Both the position numbers and the translations under genes were made by a program. The notes below the pieces were generated by a model. That model searched no databases. It worked only from the letters and a program-made list of their open reading frames with translations, and was not told where the DNA came from. Shown one piece after another: positions 13,846 through 26,582 of a stretch of 64,000 bases of DNA; positions within the stretch are counted from its first letter, which is position 1, and every line of letters starts with the position of its first letter. The stretch comes from Dipetalonema caudispina. Its lineage: Eukaryota; Nematoda; Chromadorea; Rhabditida; Onchocercidae. The DNA is taken from assembly GCA_013365325.1 (NCBI GenBank), contig JABVXV010000251.1, forward strand, positions 1-64,000, in the 5' to 3' direction.

Positions 13846-15902
13846 TACTTAGAGGAGAAAGTACTTTTCATAGTACTTTTCTTCACTTAATTTTAACTGC
13901 AAATTACCATCTAAGCTTTTTAATATCTTTGTATAACTTGCTAAGATCGATTTTTTGAAATTAGGTCGTTTACCTTTCCACTTAATATGTGTGATAATAG
14001 AGGAAAAGAAGGATACGATTAAGAAGTTAGAAATTTCTTCCCATTCTTTATGTTCCTCAATCGGAAATTGACAGTTTATTTCTACAATATAATTTTAAAT
14101 AGTGAAAAAGATTAGGATATCTTTATTATCTATATTTTGAAGGCATGCGATCATTTTAAACTGGTAATTCAAACAACATATGAGGTAAGACGACATTCGG
14201 CATAGTTTGGTGACCAAGTGATTTTTCTTTATTGTTTTTCCAAGTATTGGTCGTATGATCATCCTGAAACTAGAAGTCATTAAATTAAGTATACAGGAAG
14301 ATTGCTTCGGAAAGTGATATATCAAGATGTGTCATGACAATTCTCAACATTACCTTACTCGTTGCGATGGTTGAGAAAAGATTACTTGGTGTTGGGAGAT
14401 ATGTAGATAATTGCGAAGTGCTTCATTATAAAAGAAATTAGAAAATAAATTTTAGAGTTTAATGAGAAATCTTGTACATTTCTTTCTCTCTAATTGGTGC
14501 AATAAGGATGAACAAAAATCACTTATTTCTAATTTTGGAATTGTTTTAGTCTGCACTAAACAACTTTTTATATAAGCTTAGCTCTGTTATTTATCCTTCC
14601 CCACTTAATTCTCTGATTTTGATCATTTTCTTTATTTATTCTTATATGCATTACTATCGCTTTCAATACACAATAATAATGAATTTGATAAATGTTTTAC
14701 AAAAATGTTGTTTGATCGTATGTGAATATTTCTTCTGTTCTTCAAGTGATAAACAGTGGACAAATAGTTAAATTAGATAAATTAGATTTCGATGTCACTT
14801 GTTTTTTTGTTGTTTGACGAAGTATTAAGTTGATGATGTCTTTGAATTCACAGTAGAACTACTTTTTTTTTTCCATAAAATATATCACGTTTGACAGGCC
14901 ATCCTTTGAGAATCCCGATGAGTTCCTGTAACCAAAAATTTCAAATCTATTTTTCCGTAAATTTAACATTGGCGGTATCAATTGCATGCACAGTATTTGA
15001 TTAAGATTAATCGAGAATATATAATACTTACGAGGTACTGGCGTTGTCTGTTAGATACTTCTAGGCTTTAACATGGATCTTACTGGCATTTTTGCCTGAA
15101 GTAACATCTATAACTTAACAAATTATGAATATCAAGTTCTGATTAATATAGCAAATCCAAAGTACTTTTGATTAGTTAATCATAATAATCTCAAGGATAG
15201 CTTAATCTGTCTTTTCATTAATTTATGCTGAAATTTTCACTGAGATTTATTTTTTCAATTTTTTTGTTAGTGCTACTTCCTTTTATATTGACATACGTTG
15301 TGCACTTTCCATATTCCCTCAATATTATGCCTTATTTAAAAATAAAAAAATAAATAAATGAAAGAGATTGTCCATTAACTTTGCTAGTATTTATTCTTAA
15401 AGATTTTACCGTAATGAAAACTTACTAGAATTTTTTTGACTTTTTTGCATCTCTTTGTGATTGTTATTCTATTTCACAAACAAATTTTTCGTTTGACACA
15501 TTCATTTGTTTCCGTGAAAAATGTACTGCAAGATTTCTTTGATGTATGAAAAAAATGACAATGTTAGCCGTTAAACAAATTCTTGTTTGATGACTGATAT
15601 GACAACTAAAGTGGATTTAGTAATGCATCCAGAAAGCTTATGTATATCCCAATGACACCTAAGTAAGATTATGATTTTTGTTATGACACCCTTGCATTGA
15701 ATATTAATTATGAAAACAAAATGAATGATACTAATTATGTATAGTAGATTTTCTAGGTTGTAACTAACGGGAAAGAAAGAACTATTTTAATTAATATCAT
15801 CTCAATATCTGCTTCATATTTTCTGATGAGAAATCTTCATATTTGAAAAAAGACTACATTTTTTTTCATCGAAATTCAAAAAAACTTCAAGAATAAACAA
15901 AC

Positions 15903-18288
15903 ATGGCGGAACGAAATGTCGTGCCAGTTGATTCACTATCGCACAAACCAATCGAGTTGTGGCGCAAATATTTGAAACAAGGACGTGTTTCCGAGCCAGT
16001 CAAGCCACTCCGGTAAACTCGAAAATCATACTTGTCTACCTTAAACATGTGTCAATTGTTGCTGAACCGATTTTACGTGTACAAATTGATTTATTCGTCT
16101 AACTTTAATCATAATTATATAGTCTTCGTCACTAATTTCTCGTAACTATCAAAATTAGTCCCAAATCATAAGAAAATTGCTTTATTTGGAAGTAAAAATA
16201 GTGGTTGGAAATAAGTATTTTATTATTTCGTATCTTTTCAGGCTCGACACTCCGATATTTGAAAATAAGGTACGGTTTGTGTGCATCTCGGATACTCATG
16301 AAAAGATGGAGGAACTGCTGCCAGTGATACCGGACGGTGATGTACTTATCCATGCCGGTGATTTTACAAATTATGGAGATATTGGTGAAGTGATCAAGTT
16401 TAATGCCCAAATTGGTACATTTTAATTCGATTCAAATTATCATTTCATACAAGCTTAGCTCACATAAATTTTAATTTAATCAGTTTAGGACTTGCTGGTC
16501 AGTAATGGGAGGTTCAGTAAGCGGTAGCATGGCATTAGAAAGCAGCTATAAATAATTTCCATCCTGTATGATATGATAATCCTCTCTCTTTCATCGCACC
16601 TATAACTTCCTTAGCTCGTCATTTAGAAAATCCTGTCAGTAAATCACCGTTAATTTCAGGAAGCCTACCGCACAAGCATAAATTAGTCGTGGCTGGTAAT
16701 CATGAAATTGGTTTTGAAGATGGTGAAGAATTAAATGAAAAGCAGCTTGCTGGCTTAAATATGCTTGGTATCAACAAACCCTATGAATTGCTAACAAATT
16801 GCTCTTACTTGTGCGATCGACAAATTGAGGTATTCGATTTTTTGCCTCCTTTGAAATGTCGTTTGCCTATTAATTAATGATTCAGGTTACTTCTCGAACG
16901 ATTCATGTCACGGCTTTTAGCTTCGTCGACTCGTGAATGCAACATAGCTTGTCTCGAGCTTTGTAACCGGTAAAGCTACTAAGCAACATTTATTAGAATT
17001 GACGGGTGGTGACTGGTTATAAAGCGACAAAACTAAGTCAACATGTGATGACAAATTACAACACCGAAACCAAATTTGAAAGATGAAATGGAATCATTGC
17101 GCAAGCATTCAGGCTTTTAAACGAAAAAAACGTTCATTTCCAGTTAGACGAAAGCGGACTTTGATACACGGTTGTTTCTCTTGCCCAAATTGCCATCTTT
17201 CTTCGTTGTGTACGTGAATCAGACTTGATAATCACACGGAAGTCATCTCATATAGGAAACTTTGGTTGATACCTATGAGAGATATACGTACTATCGTTAC
17301 TCATTCCGCAACAAAAAGCGTTACTTTACATCTTCTGTGCTAATTATTAAAAAGAAAATGGTTAAATGTGCGAGCGGCATATCTAAAAGCTCATCGTTCT
17401 TCATATATCTTTAGTAAAAAGAAAAAAAAAAAAAAAACTATCCAGTATCAGTATCATCTAATCTCTTCGTATATGAGTTTTGGAAACAGTCAATTAATCA
17501 GTCATTAAATATGACGAACAAAGATGATATCCTCTTTCACTTTCCTTTCACTCTTTCTTATCTGCTCTAATTGCATCGTTTTTATTGCTTATTTTAACGA
17601 GCAACTAAATGTAGTGCGAGAAATCAAGCTATATATACGTATTACAATTATTCAATAATATTTACCAAACTATAGATAACTTTTAGATCTATGGCTTAAC
17701 AGTCTATGGTGCTCCGTGGCATTCAATGCCGGGTTATTCATTTTATCGCTCACGGGGTTATTCGATAATGCAAAAATGGAAAATTATTCCATCTAAAGTT
17801 GATGTACTTATTACTCATACACCACCTCTCGGTAATATTTTGGCTTAAAATTATCAGATGCTTAACTTGTTAATAATCTCCTTGTTTTATTCTTTTTTTG
17901 GAAACTTTTCTGCTCGACAGGAATCTACTTATTGATTTGGTTTCCGTTAAACGTTCTAATTAATTATGAAATAATCCTCATCTATTCGTCTAATATTTCT
18001 TTTACCATAAACAGGATTTTTGAGCAAATTATTTCAGGACACGGCGATTTCAACAGTTGGAACAAATGTGATGGAGTGCTAGCCGGATGCGCAGACTTAT
18101 TAAACACAGTAGAAAAACGAGTCAAACCAAAGTTCCATGTTTTCGGACACATTCATCAATTGCATGGTGTAACAACAAATGGCCATACCACTTTTATCAA
18201 TGCATCCATTTGCGATCACAAGTTAAGGATAGAGTACGATCCAATCATTTTCGATATTCCCTTACCATCCGGCTACAGCAAGAACTGA
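15903..18288 (+). CDS. Class III metallophosphoesterase, MPPED1/MPPED2 family
   Basis: Five exons, all in frame: 15903-16012, 16242-16414, 16660-16829, 17687-17831 and 18038-18288, giving 282 residues, close to mammalian MPPED2 (294). The metal-binding motifs of the calcineurin-like fold appear in order: SDTH and HAGDFTN in exon 2, AGNHE in exon 3, LITHTPPLG at the end of exon 4, and VFGHIHQ in exon 5, followed by the family-typical INAS and a C-terminal IIFDIPLP. The family hydrolyses phosphodiester substrates with two divalent metals; the physiological substrate is unclear. No signal peptide is visible, so it is probably cytosolic. The start is the first ATG before an in-frame exon ending at a GTAAAC donor. 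It lies tail-to-tail with the HMG-CoA synthase gene about 1 kb away. All expected metal ligands are present, so it should be active. Confidence 0.93.
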
Positions 18289-19316
18289 CTTCTTGCTTCG
18301 CGTACAAGTACGAAATTTATGGAAAGCTTCCGGCATTACTGAAAGAAGCAATTATTGCAAGCAGATTTGTTTAGCTTTTTCTAGAGAGCAACGTCTTATA
18401 CTTATTTTGTTAACTTTGGAAGTTTAACTATATTGTAAAATGTATGAAATTGCATTAAGTAACGGAATGGTTCCAGTCAAAAATCTCCAGAAATTTTGAA
18501 GCGCAAAGAAAAGAGATTCAAAAACATTTGTTAAACGGCCAGGTGATGTAGTATAATGTTCTAAAAATATATTTTCTTCGTTTTTGGAATGTTTATGAAG
18601 CAGTGATTTATTTCGTGTATGCATTCTATTTAAGTAATTGGAAAAAAGTTCTTGAACACAGTAGGCAAAAACGGCAAGGAAAAAGTACCTTACTAAAAGT
18701 TTAACCTAAAAAGAACGACGTCCACTTCGAAGTATTAGGCATCACTAAGCAGTATCGGTTGGGAACCAAAAAATTTAAGATTCCAAAAGATTTGTGATGA
18801 ACATCACCCCTTATATTTACTATTTACTTACCTGTATTTAAATTTTAGCTTAAGTTAATAATGATTACCGCATCCGTCCTATGTATTGTTGACTTAAGAC
18901 AGCGGAGTAGCGATGTTGCCCAGCATAAATTAGTGGATAACTCTCTTCCAATGAATTAGTACTTGAATTTGAAGTGTTGAAGAAATACAATTCTGATGTG
19001 GGCTTTAACTGAACACATAAATAGTACAAAATATCAAACAGAAAATAAAATTCCTGAAAATGTCGGGAATTTATCACATACGAACTTGTCAAAATAAATT
19101 ATCGGATCAGCAATACCCTACATCTGTATGACGAGAAATTAACACCAGAATTAAAATAACAACACAAGAATCACTGGCCATAACATGCGTCGACCGGAAC
19201 GTTTAAAAAATAATCAAAAACCTAAGCGGAAATGAAAAAAGAAACGGATTGAAAAGAAAATGATACGTACAGGAATGCAATATTCTACAGCTACTTCCAA
19301 ACAAATTACAACAATC
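18289..19316. other. Convergent intergenic gap between phosphoesterase and HMG-CoA synthase
   Basis: About 1.0 kb holds the 3' untranslated regions and termination signals of two tail-to-tail genes. A TTTATT near 18607 would read AATAAA on the minus strand, but it is about 700 nt past the HMG-CoA synthase stop. No gene is seen in it. Confidence 0.6.
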
Positions 19317-22300
19317 CTAACTGGATGTTTGCGCGTAATATCGCCTGTACTTGTCTCCGATATTCATCAAATAATATGTATTAGGAAATAGGCTGAATTC
19401 ATCCGTCAAATTACTTTTCACACCTTCCGGTCTATACGGAGCTGAAATAAACTAGAATCTTGCCAAAAGAATTTTATGTGATGCAATAGACATTTATGAG
19501 CAATTATAAAAGTAGTTCAATAATATCACGGCAGTATCTTATCGCAAATATATCGATCGTTGCGTGTTATTTGAGCATGTCATGTTAGCAAGATTTAGAA
19601 AAACTCATCTATTTTTATAGACGAGTACAAAATAGAAAAAGAATTCACAGAGACACAAGGGACAAATTACAGATGCTGCAGAAAATATTGTACCTGCACT
19701 TGACAGAAGTTTCTCCCTAAGAGCCAAGATTTCGCTATAACGTTTTGGATGTATACACAAACGTTCTTCTAATAATGCTACAGCTGCATCTGCGCTTCGT
19801 TTCATTTGAGTATATTGATCTCTAGTGTCTGCAAAACATGGAACTTGATTAAACTGATTTGTATCGCTTCCACGTTTCTCACTAGCAACTGCTATACCAA
19901 ATATCCTACCCAACTTGCCGAAGAGATTATAAAAGTTTTTATTTTAGAATCGATCTAGAGATGAAACAAAATGTATAATTCGTTTCACCTCAAAATCTCA
20001 AGTTTCTTCTTTAAATTACAGTAAGCACATAAGGAATGATGATAGAAAAGCTTGAAATTTCTGAAGAGAATAAACGAAACGTAACGTTTACAGGCTTTAT
20101 TTCGATTTTTTGAAAAACACTTAGAAGCAATTCGTAAGCGCGAAGAAAAGCAAAAACTATTGATATCTAACACAAAGTCACCAACCTTTTTCTAGTATCA
20201 ATATTCGGGCAGAAAACATTGCTGCAGCTGCTCCGCTACCGTAAGAGAAAAATAAAATTCGCTGACCACCTAAAGCTTCTTCATCCGACGAACTGAAAAA
20301 AGAGAAAGTAACATTTGATGAAAAGCTTTTATTTGCTGATAAACTGTTTTCTAGTAGACTTTAAAAATTTTGAAAAATCGTTATCTGTTTAATTAATGTA
20401 AAGTAGAAATATAAACTGACAATACCACTTTTTCCGAGACTACAGCATCGGTAATGGCACAATTATACATCAAAGCGGGAATGTATTCTCATGGCGTTAC
20501 GTAAAATTGCTAATCATCTGGGATATTACTAATCTGGACTTCTTAATTAGTCATCAAACAGCAGTGCCTTATTTATTTCACTGAAGTTTTCTGAACAAAT
20601 ACCATAATTTACTTTGGCAATCTAGTTGCTTGCGGACGATAAGATACTGCAGTCAGATTTTGTGAGAAGCTTAATGTCGTTTGATTAAATGCTTGAAGAA
20701 AAATAGCAATATCCGGTTATTGTCTGTAGAAAGCTAGGGAACCAACTGATTGGTAGTAATAGCAAAAAAAGAGTCAAGAAATTTTTCTAAGATGTAAATT
20801 AGGTCTGGAAATATACAAAGAAAAAGTGCACAAAGCAAGAACTGTTACAAATGAGCATATTACATATTTTTAAAATTTGTTGCATATAATATACAAGGCA
20901 TCAACAATAATTCTTCCACTTCTATAAAAAACAATTATAATACACTGCAATATTTGCGACAAGAAAGAAAAATCTTGAAACTTGCCAATGGAAAAAAGAA
21001 ATCAGTTGTAAATAAAGTGATGCTGTATACGTATTTCCAATTCGACGATTAAGCAGCAAAAATGGTTCGGTCTTCTTAGTCCAAAGTTTTGCACTTATTT
21101 GCGCTGTCATTTTGGCAAAATCACGACTCATATAATTTAGTTCACGAGGCTCGAGTAAAAACCTGAAATATTAGTGATAGTAAACAATAAAAACTATTTC
21201 CTTGATAAAGTTGGAGAAAAGTTTCTGTGAAAAAGGGAATCGTTCGGAAATTTGGTTTTAATTCTCGTTTACTTAAATCAATCAATTTGAGAAATGTTGC
21301 TTTACCGAACATTTTATGTTTTGCTATGAAAAAGAAAGCTTGCCAGGGCCAAAAACGACTGAAATGTATCAAAGCCTCATTACCTTGCAGTATATTACTG
21401 TTCACATATACAAAATTCTTAAATAAAAGTCTAACGTTGAAGGTTTGGCCCGTTCGATATCTGCCAAATGATCGCTTAATCCGCGCTTGAAATCAATAAA
21501 TGCCAACACGCCAAGGGCCTTTTGAACAAGACGGGTGAATGGACAATGGAAAAACACAGCATCAAAGTTCGAAATATTCACTACTGGAATCAAATACCAT
21601 ATGTCAACAATTAAATCCTGACTTTCAATTTAAACTTAACTCGGCAGAGTTTGTCTGGAGTACTGAGTAAATGGGGATGCACTAATTGTGATATTCTTGA
21701 AACTCAAATATAAAAGTAAATGCTTCAAAATTCAAAAATGTAAGACCTTCGCTCCTTAATTTTTCGGCCTTTTGACAGTATAATTTGTAAACCTCATCTA
21801 CGGCAGTGAGGTAAGCCTGTAAGCTAGCTTGCCCTTCGACAACAGGATATTCTGAGGGCACAGGTTGATTTGGTTTGTAAAAATCGTAAACATCAACCAT
21901 GTATGTTGCACGAAGCCCTCTTTCAAATGACAATACTGCATTTGGACCAATTAAAGCTGCGAAGGCTCCAGCTCCTATAAACAAAGCAGACTTCAATAAA
22001 ACGGTCAAACACGTCAGATAAGAAATGAATGCTTCTCTTCAGATCAGTTACTTGACGATAAAGAACAATACCTCACCCTCAAAAAGATTCTATTCTGATT
22101 CCTGATACTGATAATGTAAATCTTTTTTCTTCTACTACCATATATGGACCCACCAACTACTTTCTCTACTTTCATAATTGAATCCAGATATTCCAAACTG
22201 AAACCCTAAAACCTGAACTAATCTTAGGATGGTTTTGCTTATGATTTTTTTAGCCTAATAATATCATTTCACAATATACATACCCCCCGTACATCGTGCA

Positions 22301-23636
22301 GGTCCAGCATCATAAACTGCTATATCTGCCATAACAGCGACTGCATATCGCTCTGAAATTAAACGAAATCTAAAATAAAGTACTTTCTGCTCGGTAATAA
22401 TACTCGTAAGTTCTAAATTACAGAATGACACGTGGCAATGCGACCTCCACAATACTCACTTTCCAATTCCCAATTAGCATAAACCCAATCAATAGCATGA
22501 AATAAGGCTTGAGTGCCACCATAACATGCATTTTTCACATCAACTCCTTCGATATCATAATTCTCCTCGAACAATTTCATTAACGAAGTTTTGACGCTTT
22601 TACTTTTATCCGTTAGCGTTTCTGTTCCAACACAAAGAAAACCAATATCTTTGGCAGAAAGCTGCAACAAACAGTTTGTAAATTTGATTATTTATTAACT
22701 TATTAATAGTGTCGTTGGAATTCACGAGTACCTTATGGTGCCATACTAAAAGCGCGCACAACGTCATTTTGAAATGTATATTGAGGGTTTCTACTTCTAA
22801 AAATCTATTGTAGCGATATTTTCAAAAAATATTTGGAGTTATTCAATTTAAAATTTAACAAAAATTGCTTCTGCAAGATTCTTATGACTTTTTGAAAGGA
22901 AATAATCATGTGCACGCAGCCTTTTAGCTTCGGCTGCACATATGTCCAAATACGGATTGGACACAGTTGAACAGAAAAGCATGCTGAATTGTTCACTTCA
23001 TTTCATCAGTAACACGTTGCAAAACTTCTAATATCTGTCGTTTGTGAAGTTATTTGTTTTAAAGTCCATTACAGTTACACAGAACAAAAATCATACTTTA
23101 TAGTTCCTCAATAATTTCGACACAACTGTTAAACAAATGGATGTAATATCTTCGTGATCAGCACAGAAACTCATTTCGTCCTGTCCAAGCCCAACGGTAT
23201 ATTTTCCTTTCTCAACATTGTCAAACTGGAATAAATTTTGAAAAAAAAGGAAATTTCCTTGCTGTATAATGCTATTATTCACGAATTCTTTGAAACATTA
23301 CCAAAATAAGTATGAAGTCAAAGGTAAACGGTTAGGAAGGGATGAGAGAAATAACATGAAGAAAACAAAAGAGAAAGTAACAAGATCAAACGGCGGAGAA
23401 AAAATCACTAGGAAAATAAAGACACTTGATGAAATTCATTCCTGTAATCACTTGTTGGAAGGGGAAAGGTCAACCATATACTTACTCTTAACATGAATAA
23501 CATAAGTATGAATACGAATAAAAAATTAAACTACCGCTTCAAGATCTTTCTGATTTATATATAATTTCGGAATATACAGTTCTATGCCACGTATACCAAC
23601 TTGATCTGCTAACCATATCTCCCTTCTCGGGTTCAT
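19317..23636 (-). CDS. HMGCS1-like: Hydroxymethylglutaryl-CoA synthase (cytosolic type)
   Basis: Ten exons on the minus strand keep frame: 23636-23535, 23225-23097, 22661-22460, 22352-22284, 21974-21747, 21583-21436, 21162-20986, 20292-20186, 19828-19694 and 19441-19317, giving 473 residues. The enzyme condenses acetyl-CoA with acetoacetyl-CoA to HMG-CoA, the entry to the mevalonate pathway. In animals with no sterol synthesis this supplies dolichol, ubiquinone and prenyl groups. Visible family blocks include [12 protein letters not shown] at the N terminus, [28 protein letters not shown] (catalytic Glu), [13 protein letters not shown] (nucleophilic Cys), [50 protein letters not shown] (active-site His), [14 protein letters not shown] and a C-terminal [16 protein letters not shown]. 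There is no mitochondrial presequence, so the cytosolic form is preferred. Exon 7 to 8 only stays in frame with a GC donor (GGCAAGT). Exon 5 uses a weak GTCTTA donor. Exon 1 ATG lies 9 nt after a TTTCAG. Confidence 0.96.
20981..20985 (-). other. Likely GC-AG splice donor in HMG-CoA synthase intron 7
   Basis: Read on the minus strand, the exon end ..CATTG is followed by GCAAGT, a near-ideal GC-type donor. The neighbouring GT four bases on (GTTTCA) would put exon 8 out of frame, and exon 8 is fixed by the [10 protein letters not shown] block. The inference therefore rests on phase plus family alignment. Confidence 0.7.
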
Positions 23637-25123
23637 CCTGAACGACTGAAAGAAAATGTGACAAGTGAATATTGCAGAATGTAAGGTTAAAAAGAACGAA
23701 ACAGCAAAATAAATAGATTTTTTCAGAAAAAATCTCCCCGAAGTTTATTTTCCCAACAATAATTTGCTGGTAGTGCTAATAAAAAAAGTTAATAAAGTCA
23801 TCAACTAACATACAAGTTATATAATCAGAAACTGATAAGGATACAGGATTCTATTACACAGATGACAAGTAAGCATGTTATAGGCCATGTAAATAAACTT
23901 TAAGTAAGGTGATGACAAGTAAATATATTGTAAGTGAATAAACAAATAGAAATACAAAGTTCCAAGACAATTAAGAAAGAATTCTAAAATGAATCGTCTG
24001 GCTAATTAATCCTAAACCTTAGCTTAATAAACATTAGCTGATGAGAGTGAGATTTAAACGGTCGTCCATCAATTGACAATTCCTATTAAATCTTTGCATT
24101 TCGAGAGTAGACCATTTTATATGTTAGATATTTTGTTTAATAGTCTAACTGATCGATGCTCTCAATCACTGCTACAATACAGACCCCTTTAATACTCATC
24201 TCTTTTCTCGATCTTCAAACTAACGCTCTTTTGGAACTTTCAGTACCGCCTGTCGTCTCTTCACGGATATTTCATCCTTCTCTTTTGATCTTACGTCACT
24301 GCTCTCCATACTGTTGTCGTCTCCCAATTCTTTCATTTTCTCATTTTTCTCAATTACTTCCATAATGATGCCTTACAAATCTATCGATCTTTTCTACTTC
24401 TCAAATTGTAATGCTATTCTTCCTCTTATGCAAAACATTTCATTATATAATTGTCCATTGCTTATTGCAGCTAACATTTCACTTCAAAAAAAAACTGAAT
24501 TGAAATGCCATTGATGTGGGGTCTCTTTTAATCTTCGATGTCAAACTTGCAAATAACCGAACAGAAGGAAGGATTACGAAATTATCATTTGAAGAATATG
24601 GAAAATACAGAATCCAAACCTCAAAATTTAATTTACAACTTAAAATTTGTCATTAACACTATATAAAATTTCTGTATAAATTTCGAAGTAGCTTATACAC
24701 ATCTTTCCGAACATATTACTTTTGTTGAACAGTACTAAAATCAAGAACTTTGGTCAAGAACAAGATGTAATTCTGGGAATTGCCCTCCGCACAAGGCAGA
24801 GAAATGACCACGAAATGAAATGGGTAGATTTCTAACCATTTTAGCTCTGAACTACTAGTAGCTAAGATTTTAGTATATTCTCCTAAGTAAACGTTGAGAT
24901 ATCACCAAAAAGTTACAAAATGCACCATTTAATTACTCAAACTTTACCATGCGGCCTAGTAAGCTAATATCGATATAGCTCATGCAAGATAATTTTTTAA
25001 TAGCAGCTAAACTGTTGATATAAACATTAATTTAAAATCAAAGATAAACCTCAATAGAATGTTATTTTTCTGTCAAGTATAGCTTTTGTACGGTTGTAAT
25101 CATTTACGGTGTTTATAAAACAA
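23637..25123. other. Divergent intergenic region, about 1.5 kb
   Basis: It separates the HMG-CoA synthase start (minus) from the small membrane protein start (plus), so it should carry both promoters. I see no further gene. Short frames near 24156-24514 have no domain or splice support. Confidence 0.55.
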
Positions 25124-26582
25124 ATGGCTTTAGGATGCGTGTATCGACTTGGTATTTTAATAGCTAATTTAATTAGCGGTCTGAAATTTAATGATATAGA
25201 CGGGAAATCTTTATGCTTTGATTTCTTTTTTATCTCTACAATCATTCAAATTTGTAAAAATCGACCTAATTCAGGAACTGCGTTATTCCTCACAACAATT
25301 TTGGCCATTAATGGAAGTAACGGTACAAGTTTGGACATTGCCCTTGCATTTGCAAGATATGCAGGAGCTCTATTCACATTTGAAGAAGTTAATTTTTTTC
25401 CAAGTTTTTATTTTTTGTATTTCTTTTTTTGGATATGAAAGGGCGATTTTTCTTAGGGCAGAAATTGTTAGGTAAAGTAATGCTTCTCCAAGCTTATAAG
25501 TTAGATTGAAACGGAAAACTTTTTGCGTTACTTTAGGTAATCGAAGTAATGCCCGATGTTAACAAACCACTGGATAACATTGTTGATGCATTGCGACTTT
25601 CACCGCTTGCAATAGCCATGGCAAATGAATTCTCTTCTAGCATTTCCAAAACACTGACGTAAATTTTCCTTTCTCTTTTGTTATTGTCATAGACTTTAGT
25701 CTTTGATCAACCAAAAATTGATGACAGCAGCATATTTTTAATACAAAGATAAAAAGAAAGCATTTGGAAAAGTTTTGTTCGAGATAACTGTGGCCGCTAA
25801 GATAGTAAAAATTTCGACTGAATTTTAATAAAAATTTCGATACCATCTGATTCAAATAATAATTTGTATATGAAGAGATTTGCATTCCAACTTAAATTTT
25901 GATAAATATTTGATATCAAATTGCAAATCTAATTATCTGAATCAGTTTTTACATAGCAAATTTAGTACATTTTCATGTTCCAAATGTAGTTTTCTGAATG
26001 TTGAAAGCACTATGAAATAAACTTTCCAATATTCAAAATCCAACACCCATAAAAGTTCAGATCTGAATTTTGACTCGATTTTTTCGTTTGCTTTTAGGAA
26101 GATAGCGTTCGAACTTATCATATTCGGTTATATTATCCCTTCAGCAGTTATCATTTTGGTAACTGTTCTTACCTGCTGGTATATACGTGAAGAAATTCGC
26201 AACCTTTATCCAATGCTTGTGCCGGTTTGTTAACAGATTTTGTCAAAAAGAAAAGAAAAAAAAGCAAAGAATTGCAATAACGGTTGATGATTTTGCGAAA
26301 TAGCACATTAAACTATTTCCAGAATCCATGAACTGCTACAAAATATTAAAAGTGTGGTTAAGCGTAAGACAGAAGATAAGCAATAACATAAATAGTTGAT
26401 AGGTGTTCTCAAATTTTTGTTTCTTTTGAAATAAAATTCAAAAGTTTCAGTTCCCCGTTGCAAAGAAGGCATGTGAACAATTTCTTCAACAAATGGACAA
26501 AGAACTTATAAAAAAATTGATGAAGAAACAAGAAGAATTGGCGAAGGAAAGTATGACTGTAACTGAAACTCAAAACACTTGA
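25124..26582 (+). CDS. Small signal-peptide, single-pass membrane protein of unknown function
   Basis: Five phase-consistent exons: 25124-25151, 25275-25387, 25537-25658, 26098-26224 and 26451-26582, giving 173 residues. The first 28-nt exon plus exon 2 make a classic secretion signal, MALGCVYRLG then TALFLTTILA. Two potential N-glycosylation sites (NGS, NGT) follow at once. The ectodomain (about 25-95) is helical-looking and ends SSSISKTLTK. One strong transmembrane helix spans roughly FELIIFGYIIPSAVIILVTV and continues TCWYIREEIR. The cytoplasmic tail is Lys/Glu/Gln-rich (KKACEQFLQQMDKELIKK, KKQEELAKES), probably a short coiled coil. I do not recognise the family. An alternative frame in exon 2 (starting ELRYSSQQFW, ending at 25403) is also phase-compatible with exon 3. 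I prefer the signal-peptide reading because it joins a plausible ATG exon and has natural codon choice. Confidence 0.6.

Larger units (their letters stand above)
7299..15902. other. 8.6 kb gene-poor interval
   Basis: No multi-exon gene could be assembled here on either strand. Open frames of up to 112 codons (11527-11865, +) lack any recognisable domain or convincing splice sites. The interval contains two microsatellite blocks, listed separately. A short frame at 8305-8377 beginning MDANNRRRRIAVGVIEYA is exon-like but isolated. Confidence 0.5.

Noticed and set aside
13216..13890. 224-codon Gln/Lys-rich open frame as a polyglutamine protein gene
   Set aside because: It is open because the CAA/CAG array contains no stop codons. 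The flanking sequence has no domain, no splice pair and ordinary AT-rich composition.
25275..25403. Alternative frame ELRYSSQQFW for exon 2 of the small membrane protein
   Set aside because: Phase-compatible with exon 3 but has no upstream start exon and an odd Trp/Gln-rich composition. The signal-peptide frame is better; transcripts would settle it.
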